Of a stretch of DNA of 6,799 bases, positions 1-4,289 are shown piece by piece. Under the pieces are notes generated by a model, which was not told where the DNA came from, did not search any database, and saw only the letters and a list, made by a program, of their open reading frames with translations. The DNA lies in the NCBI RefSeq assembly GCF_937906425.1, contig NZ_CALCYR010000087.1, positions 1 through 6,799 on the forward strand, written 5' to 3'. The stretch comes from an uncultured Methanobrevibacter sp. Lineage in GTDB: Archaea; Methanobacteriota; Methanobacteria; Methanobacteriales; Methanobacteriaceae. The position numbers and the translations under genes are program-made. Positions within the stretch are counted from its first letter, which is position 1, and each line of letters starts with the position of its first letter.

Positions 1-6
1 GAGACA

Positions 7-32
7 TAATATTCGACTGAAATATAATATTA
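7..32. promoter_or_regulatory. AT-rich inverted repeat upstream of the YhgE/Pip gene (possible operator)
   Basis: A perfect 7-bp inverted repeat, TAATATT (7-13) and AATATTA (26-32), is separated by 12 bp and contains an inner TTC-GACT-GAA dyad (12-21). It lies about 100 bp upstream of the start codon at 127. Such a dyad could bind a dimeric repressor, and YhgE/Pip genes are often found next to TetR-type regulators in other genomes, but no regulator gene is visible here. In DNA this AT-rich, a 7-bp dyad can arise by chance. Confidence 0.2.
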
Positions 33-72
33 ACAAAATAATTACAATTATAAAATTAGATTTCATTTTAAG

Positions 73-80
73 TTTTATAA
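73..80 (+). promoter_or_regulatory. Candidate archaeal TATA box for the YhgE/Pip gene
   Basis: TTTTATAA resembles an archaeal TATA box. Placing the transcription start about 25 bp downstream (near 102) would give a short leader of roughly 25 nt that still contains the ribosome binding site at 117-121. Other AT-rich stretches nearby could serve as well, so this is only a candidate. Confidence 0.3.
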
Positions 81-116
81 AACTAATACTAATCATATAT
101 GAATTTAAGAAACTAA

Positions 117-121
117 GAGGT
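117..121 (+). promoter_or_regulatory. Ribosome binding site of the YhgE/Pip gene
   Basis: GAGGT matches the anti-Shine-Dalgarno end of archaeal 16S rRNA and sits 5 nt before the ATG at 127. This supports that ATG as the true start. Confidence 0.7.
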
Positions 122-126
122 TAAAT

Positions 127-2067
127 ATGGCTAAAAGAAATTTTAGAAATAGTCTTAACAATATTGGAAAAATTCTAAAAGAAGATTTTAGAGACGTTTT
201 TACTAAAAATTATATTGTTGTAATCGTTCTGCTTGCCATTGTTATATTGCCTTCACTATATGCTCTTATAAACATTCAGGCTTGTTGGGATCCATATGAA
301 AATACTGGAAACATCGAGTTTGCAATTGCTAATTCAGACAGCGGTTCTGAATTTGACGGCAGCGAAATAAATATAGGTGATGAGATAGAGAAGGAACTGA
401 AAAAGAACGATGACTTCAACTGGACCTTTGTCAGCGAAAAAGAGCTGCGGCGAGGGGTCAAGAATGGAACCTACTATTCGGGCATAATAATTCCAAAGAA
501 TTTCAGTGAAAATGTAACCTCAATTACAACAGATGATCCTCATTCTGCAAACTTGGAATACATAGTCAATAGGAAAACAAATCCTATGGCATCAAAATTA
601 AGTGATTCTGCAGCAAAGGCTGTTTATAATAAAATTAACGCTAAAATTGTTGAATACATTGATGTGGCAGCATATTCAAAATTGGGAGACCTTCAATCTG
701 CCCTTGCTTCAGGTGCAAGCCAAATGTCCTCAGGTGCAGTACAGCTTTCATCAGGGGCATCACAGGTATCAAGTGGGGCATCACAGGTCTCATCCGGAAC
801 ATCAAAGATTACAAGCGGTGCCTCTGAAGTCTCATCTGGAGCATCCCAAGTCTCTTCTGGAGCATCACAAGTAGAATCTGGAGCATCCAAGGTTCAATCA
901 GGTGCTTCAAAGGTTTCAAAAGCTTCCTCTGAAGTAACATCCGGAGCATCCCAAATTTCAGCTGGTGCATCACAGGTTCAAAGCTCTGCAAGTCAACTTG
1001 AGCAATCAGTTGATGTTGACAAATTGCCTAATGAACAGTTGAAGACCGTTGTTAACGGTTCAAAGAACCTTGCCAATGCAAGTTCACAGCTGGCAGGCTC
1101 TTCAAGCCAATTGGCTCAAGGCTCATCAAAACTTGCAAACAGTTCAGTCTCTTTGGCAAATGGCGCTTCAAGTGTTGCCGGCGGTTCATCAAAACTTGCA
1201 AGCAGCAGTGTAAAATTGGCAAATGGTTCTGCCTCCTTGGCAAATGGATCCCTTGCTTTGGCTAACGGTTCACTAAGTTTGGCAGCAGGTTCAGAATTGC
1301 TTGCAAACTCTGCAGCATATGCATTGTTTACAGCATCCTCCTCACTTGCAGGAGCATCAGATTCCCTTTCAAGCATGACCGGTGTTGATGAGGACCAAGT
1401 CGGGGACTATATCTACGCTCCAGTTAATCTGGATGAACAGGAACTCTATCCTGTTGACAATTACGGTTCTGAAGTAGCTCCATTTTATATAGTATTATCC
1501 ATGTGGGTTGGAGCTGTAATTACATGTACCATGTTAAGGGTAGGCCAATCAACTGGAACTGAATTCAGTCCTTCCGAGATGTATTACGGAAAATTGATCA
1601 TTTTCCTTGTTATGGCATTTTTCCAAACTACCGTAACCCTAATTGGAGCATTCATATTAGGCATTGAAATAAGCAATGTGTCTCTCTTTATATTCTCTGC
1701 CTATTTCACTTCGATGATAATAATGCTAATTTGTTACTCACTGGTATCCGCTTTAGGTAAGGTGGGACAAGGATTAACAGTCGTATTGCTTGTGTTCCAG
1801 ATTTCCGGAACAGGGGGTATTTATCCAATAGAGTTGATGGGTAACATCCTTCAAAATATTAGCCCATATATGCCAATGACCCATGGTATTACTATGCTTA
1901 GGGAAGCTGCATTAGGACTTGTATGGCCTAATTACATTAGTTCATTTATTGCATTGTCAATTATAGCTATTATAACATTAGTGTTATCTGTAGCCATTAA
2001 GGCATTTGCAGACAAAAGAGCTCATTGGTTTGAGGAAAAGTTATCAGAAGCTAATCTGTTCCACTGA
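127..2067 (+). CDS. YhgE/Pip-family membrane protein with a Ser/Ala/Gly heptad-repeat domain
   Basis: This 646-residue protein has the YhgE/Pip architecture: one N-terminal membrane segment (about 28-50), a long extracytoplasmic region, and a C-terminal ABC-2-like membrane domain with five segments (about 451-472, 488-512, 519-541, 549-565, 602-624). The C-terminal signature is clear: a GQGLTVVLLVFQ segment, then GTGGIYPIEL, then SPYMPMTHGI and LREA. Residues 193-291 and 311-392 are heptad-like repeats (SSGASQV type, then SSKLANG type), almost uncharged, broken by a segment containing DVDKLPNEQLK. Known relatives are the lactococcal phage infection protein Pip, YhgE of Bacillus and EsaA of type VII secretion systems; the archaeal role is unknown. 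The start at 127 is preceded by a ribosome binding site. The gene faces the minus-strand genes and appears monocistronic. The family call is secure; substrate or partner cannot be inferred. Confidence 0.92.
   Translation: MAKRNFRNSLNNIGKILKEDFRDVFTKNYIVVIVLLAIVILPSLYALINIQACWDPYENTGNIEFAIANSDSGSEFDGSEINIGDEIEKELKKNDDFNWTFVSEKELRRGVKNGTYYSGIIIPKNFSENVTSITTDDPHSANLEYIVNRKTNPMASKLSDSAAKAVYNKINAKIVEYIDVAAYSKLGDLQSALASGASQMSSGAVQLSSGASQVSSGASQVSSGTSKITSGASEVSSGASQVSSGASQVESGASKVQSGASKVSKASSEVTSGASQISAGASQVQSSASQLEQSVDVDKLPNEQLKTVVNGSKNLANASSQLAGSSSQLAQGSSKLANSSVSLANGASSVAGGSSKLASSSVKLANGSASLANGSLALANGSLSLAAGSELLANSAAYALFTASSSLAGASDSLSSMTGVDEDQVGDYIYAPVNLDEQELYPVDNYGSEVAPFYIVLSMWVGAVITCTMLRVGQSTGTEFSPSEMYYGKLIIFLVMAFFQTTVTLIGAFILGIEISNVSLFIFSAYFTSMIIMLICYSLVSALGKVGQGLTVVLLVFQISGTGGIYPIELMGNILQNISPYMPMTHGITMLREAALGLVWPNYISSFIALSIIAIITLVLSVAIKAFADKRAHWFEEKLSEANLFH
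703..1302 (+). repeat. Degenerate 21-bp tandem repeats coding for heptads in the YhgE/Pip protein
   Basis: The DNA repeats with a 21-bp period, encoding seven-residue units such as SSGASQV (codons 193-291) and then SSKLANG/SSQLAQG-like units (codons 311-392). The two arrays have different consensus sequences and are split by a non-repetitive segment near 1000-1056. The regular spacing of V/I/L and A suggests a long helical or coiled rod. The repeats also produce long open frames on the opposite strand that are artefacts. Confidence 0.8.
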
Positions 2068-2093
2068 GGACCATTGGATTATTAATTAATCTT

Positions 2094-2230
2094 TAATCTT
2101 TTTTTATTTTTTTAAAATTTTTAATTTTTTTACTTTTTATACTTTTTATACTTTTTTTACTTTTTTATTCGTTTACTTCTTTAATATTTACTTTTTGAAT
2201 TTGTTAAACTTTTTTTTACTTTTTTATTCA
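2094..2230 (+). terminator. Multiple T-tract terminator after the YhgE/Pip gene
   Basis: Starting about 27 bp after the stop codon there are repeated runs of 5-8 T on the plus strand. They include four TAC steps spaced 9 bp apart (2131, 2140, 2149, 2158) and a roughly 20-bp direct repeat of CTTTTTTTACTTTTTTATTC (2151-2170, again at 2209-2229 with one extra T). Archaeal RNA polymerase terminates at U-tracts without needing a hairpin, so a serial U-tract terminator is the natural reading. Confidence 0.6.
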
Positions 2231-2336
2231 TTCAGGTCTGTTGAAAACCTATTTTTAAACTTTAGTTAGATTTAAAACAATAATTTTTAGAAATTTTTAT
2301 AGGATTTACAAAGCCAAAAAAGATTAAAATAAATAT

Positions 2337-2543
2337 AAATAAATAAAAAACTCAAAACAAGCCCAAAAAAAGATTAAAAAAAGATTAAAAAAAGATTAAA
2401 AAAAGATTAAAAAAAGATTAAAAAAAAGATTAAAAAAAAGATTAAAAACAATAAAAAACAATAAAAAAACAAAATAAGTTAAAAAAAGATTAAAAAAAGG
2501 AATAAATAAATAAAAAACTCAAAAAACAAGCCGAAAAAGATTT
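2337..2543. repeat. Imperfect 40-bp direct repeats flanking the 11-bp array
   Basis: Copy 1 (2337-2376) and copy 2 (2504-2543) share AAATAAATAAAAAACTC exactly, followed by ACAAGCC and an A-tract ending in GATT. A third, partial copy (AAGCC, A-tract, GATTA) lies at 2311-2325. The copies bracket the 11-12 bp tandem array and look like duplication by slippage or recombination. Confidence 0.6.
2367..2444. repeat. Tandem array of 11-12 bp A-tract units (GATTAAAAAAA)
   Basis: GATTA begins at 2372, 2383, 2394, 2405, 2416, 2428 and 2440, giving steps of 11, 11, 11, 11, 12 and 12 bp. Each unit is GATTA plus a run of A. An isolated further unit starts at 2488. The period is close to one turn of the helix, so A-tracts fall on the same face of the DNA, a pattern known to bend DNA. 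Confidence 0.85.
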
Positions 2544-2569
2544 AGAATGAAATAAAAGTTTAATAAAAA

Positions 2570-2797
2570 TTATTCTTTTTTATTTTCTCTAATCTTTTTC
2601 ATAATCTTGACATATACCTTTAAAAGCATTCCAGATAATGTATGAGGAATTCCAAAAATATGTCTAACGGCCATTTCCAAACTAAGTTTTAAAGACTTTT
2701 TCTTAATTTCCTCTTTATCAATTGATCTGGATTTAGATACAACAATATCGCTTCCACCAGATTCTTCTTCCAATTCTTCTTTATTTTCATCAGCCAT
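2570..2797 (-). CDS. Small 75-residue protein of unknown function
   Basis: I do not recognise this protein. The start at 2797 (MADENKEE) is chosen over the in-frame ATG at 2821 because GGAGGG (2802-2807) sits 4 nt before it, while no such site precedes 2821. Residues 1-20 are acidic (DENKEELEEE) and residues 21-44 are mixed and Ser/Lys-rich. Residues 45-69 form a likely amphipathic or weakly hydrophobic helix containing HIFGIPHTLSGMLLK, and the tail is basic (KKIRENKKE). There is no signal peptide, no cysteine and no zinc motif. It lies 89 bp downstream of the TPR gene on the same strand and could be co-transcribed with it. The amphipathic basic C-terminus might contact membrane, nucleic acid or a partner protein; this is only inference. 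Confidence 0.65.
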   Translation of the reverse strand: MADENKEELEEESGGSDIVVSKSRSIDKEEIKKKSLKLSLEMAVRHIFGIPHTLSGMLLKVYVKIMKKIRENKKE

Positions 2798-2801
2798 AAA
2801 A

Positions 2802-2807
2802 CCCTCC
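2802..2807 (-). promoter_or_regulatory. Ribosome binding site deciding the start of the 75-residue gene
   Basis: On the minus strand the sequence is GGAGGG, then TTTT, then ATG. This strong Shine-Dalgarno match fixes the start at 2797 and makes the upstream in-frame ATG at 2821 unlikely. Confidence 0.8.
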
Positions 2808-2886
2808 AAAAATAATTTCATTTTTTAAAATATAATCTTTAAATCTAAATAACAATTCATAAAAGCAAAATAAAAATCACAAATCA

Positions 2887-3951
2887 TTAAAATGACAAAG
2901 CATAAATCTCATTAGCCACAATCGCTCTTTTAAAAATCTCCAATAGCTCCTTTGAAGGAGTGGAAATTTCATTCGGCAAATTCTTAATCTTATTAAAATA
3001 TTCCATTGCCTCTTCCATTTCACCAATTCTCTTTAAGCACAATGCAATGTTAAAATAAGGATATAAATAATTCTCATCCAAAGCAATGCATTCCTTCAGA
3101 TATTTGATTGCAGATTGATAATCATCAAGTAAAAAGAAAATCATTCCCTTTGCATTCAATGCAAAAAGGTCATTATTGTTTTCATCCAATATTTCCTGAT
3201 TCAGCACATAGGCATAATAATAGTTATTTTGAATAAAGAGATAATGTAAAATAGCTCCCTTTTTCCTTGAAAGCTCATCCATGTTTATATCAATGTCTTC
3301 AAAAAGAAATAGCTTGAAAAATTCCTTCTTGATGTCAAAGGACAATGAATAGATTAGATTATGACTATTTGAATCTAATTCCAATGCCCTGTCATAGCAT
3401 TGTAAAGCCTCAAACAAACGATTTTTATTCTTATAGAAGAGACCTTTCTCAATCAAATCCCTAAATTGCTTATCGTAATCCTCAAGATTAACTTCATCCA
3501 AATCAATTTTCATCTCTTCAAGTATTTCACTTTCAATAGCTAAAATATACTCGCCTCTATCAGGATAAAAGTCTGCAACCATGTCATAATAGGATAGTGC
3601 ATTGTCATAATCCCTTCTTTTTCTAAAAATCAATGCCTTGTTCATCAAGGCAGTGTAATCCTTATCATCAAAATGATTCAAAATCATATCAAAGGATTCC
3701 TCTGCCTCATCAATCTCATCCCTAGCATTCAACAGGGAAGCTTTTGCATTCAATGAGTTAATAAATTCTGAAGAGAGATCATTTTCCTTAATCTCTTCAA
3801 TCGAAAACTTTTTAAAATCATCAATGATTTCATTAAAGCAATCAAAAGACTTTAGTTGATCTTCATTCATTAAATTAATAGCTGTTTGAACCCTTTTGGA
3901 AAATTCATAAGAATTTATATCATTGCTTGAATCATTTTTATCAGACATCAT
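2887..3951 (-). CDS. Tetratricopeptide repeat (TPR) protein
   Basis: A 354-residue acidic protein with no signal peptide or membrane segment, so probably cytoplasmic. At least five TPR-like helix pairs are visible: about 65-96, 98-131 (DYDNALSYYDMVADFYPD), 164-197 (RLFEALQCYDRALELD), 263-294 (DYQSAIKYLKECIALDE) and 297-328 (EMEEAMEYFNKIKNLP), plus a weaker one near 230-262. The typical A-x-x-Y-[FYD]-x-x-[AI] ends of helix B and the following D/P are present. TPR proteins are protein-interaction scaffolds and such free-standing ones are common in Methanobrevibacter; no catalytic domain is seen. Two adjacent ATGs (3951 and 3948) compete for the start: AAGTGAT abuts the first directly, so the second (MSDKND) may be the true one. 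The partner is unknown. Confidence 0.85.
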   Translation of the reverse strand: MMSDKNDSSNDINSYEFSKRVQTAINLMNEDQLKSFDCFNEIIDDFKKFSIEEIKENDLSSEFINSLNAKASLLNARDEIDEAEESFDMILNHFDDKDYTALMNKALIFRKRRDYDNALSYYDMVADFYPDRGEYILAIESEILEEMKIDLDEVNLEDYDKQFRDLIEKGLFYKNKNRLFEALQCYDRALELDSNSHNLIYSLSFDIKKEFFKLFLFEDIDINMDELSRKKGAILHYLFIQNNYYYAYVLNQEILDENNNDLFALNAKGMIFFLLDDYQSAIKYLKECIALDENYLYPYFNIALCLKRIGEMEEAMEYFNKIKNLPNEISTPSKELLEIFKRAIVANEIYALSF

Positions 3952-3999
3952 ATCACTTAAGAGTTAAATCAAAGAAATTTTTTAAAAAAAACTTAATTA

Positions 4000-4032
4000 C
4001 ATTTACTTATATTAAATTTAAAGAAGTAAGTG
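4000..4032. promoter_or_regulatory. Inverted repeat in the TPR promoter region (possible operator)
   Basis: CATTTACTT (4000-4008) and AAGTAAGTG (4024-4032) form a 9-bp inverted repeat with one mismatch, separated by a 15-bp AT-only-but-one spacer. The dyad lies immediately downstream of the TATA-like sequence at 4033-4045 on the minus strand, where a bound repressor would cover the transcription start. It is the most GC-containing, non-homopolymeric dyad in this spacer, but function is inferred. Confidence 0.35.
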
Positions 4033-4045
4033 ATTATATATTTAA
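4033..4045 (-). promoter_or_regulatory. Candidate TATA box for the TPR gene
   Basis: The minus strand reads TTTAAATATATAATC across 4046-4032, a good archaeal TATA-box match. It would place transcription start near 4012, with a leader of about 60 nt. A second TATA-like sequence, ATTTAATATAA at 4017-4007, would give a shorter leader of about 35 nt. Confidence 0.35.
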
Positions 4046-4114
4046 AAAAACTATTATTAAAATTTTATTAAAAAAATAATAATAATGAAACTTCAATTAA
4101 TGAAAAGAATAATT

Positions 4115-4234
4115 AAAAATAGTTAAAATAGTTTAAAAATAGTTAAAAGTTTAAAAATTAAAAGAAATTAAAAATAAATAAAAATAGTTAAAAAATAGTT
4201 AAAATAATTTAAAAATAGTTAAAAGTTTAAAAAT
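4115..4234. repeat. 44-bp direct repeat, 43 of 44 identical, in the spacer
   Basis: Copy A is 4115-4158 and copy B is 4191-4234. Both start AAAAATAGTTAAAAT and end AAAAGTTTAAAAAT; they differ only at the 17th base (G in A, A in B). The copies start 76 bp apart. The TAGTT core recurs at 4120, 4129, 4140, 4185, 4196, 4216 and 4244. On the minus strand each copy supplies T-tracts downstream of the adhesin gene. Confidence 0.8.
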
Positions 4235-4249
4235 GATTAAAAATAGTTT

Positions 4250-4286
4250 AAAAAAAAAGAAAAAATTAGTAATTAAATTACTAATT
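4250..4286 (-). terminator. Stem-loop plus U-tract terminator of the adhesin gene
   Basis: Three bases after the TGA stop (4290-4292) is a perfect 23-bp palindrome-like dyad, 4264-4286, with 11-bp arms around one central base (AATTAGTAATT / AATTACTAATT); as a hairpin it would have about 9 bp of stem and a 5-nt loop. On the minus strand it runs straight into TTTTTTCTTTTTTTTT (4265-4250). Hairpin followed by a T-run is the classical intrinsic-terminator layout, although the stem is AT-rich and weak. Confidence 0.55.
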
Positions 4287-4289
4287 CAA

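Larger units (their letters stand above)
2311..2543 (-). terminator. Serial T-tract terminator region after the minus-strand 75-residue gene
   Basis: Read on the minus strand, this region begins about 27 bp after the stop codon at 2570 and contains more than ten runs of 5-8 T, many as TTTTTTTAATC units. It mirrors the T-rich terminator of the convergent gene. The overall terminator call fits archaeal U-tract termination; which tracts are used cannot be told. Confidence 0.5.
2068..2569. other. Gene-free convergent spacer with opposed T-tract terminators and tandem repeats
   Basis: No plausible gene is seen in these 502 bp. From the stop at 2067 to about 2230 the plus strand is dominated by T-tracts. 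From about 2311 to 2540 the plus strand is dominated by A-tracts, which are T-tracts for the minus-strand genes ending at 2570. Each half therefore sits where it could terminate the gene that runs into it. Tandem and direct repeats inside are listed separately. Confidence 0.7.
3952..4289. other. Gene-free AT-rich spacer between adhesin and TPR genes
   Basis: No gene is seen in these 338 bp. The stretch holds, in minus-strand order, a stem-loop/U-tract terminator for the adhesin gene (4286-4250), a 44-bp direct repeat with TAGTTAAAA motifs (4234-4115), and a candidate TATA box with a dyad upstream of the TPR gene (4046-4000). Confidence 0.7.

Noticed and set aside
693..1376. Long open frames on the minus strand (693-890, 809-991, 1052-1243, 1116-1376) and on the plus strand (602-874)
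   Set aside because: They lie within the repetitive heptad region of the YhgE/Pip gene and simply reflect its 21-bp period and lack of stops; none has a ribosome binding site or a recognisable product.
2337..2543. Possible CRISPR array
   Set aside because: Units are 11-12 bp with no unique spacers, and the flanking 40-bp repeats are A-rich; no cas gene is present.
2798..2821. Longer start of the 75-residue gene at the ATG at 2821
   Set aside because: The GGAGGG site at 2802-2807 would lie inside the coding sequence and points precisely to the ATG at 2797.
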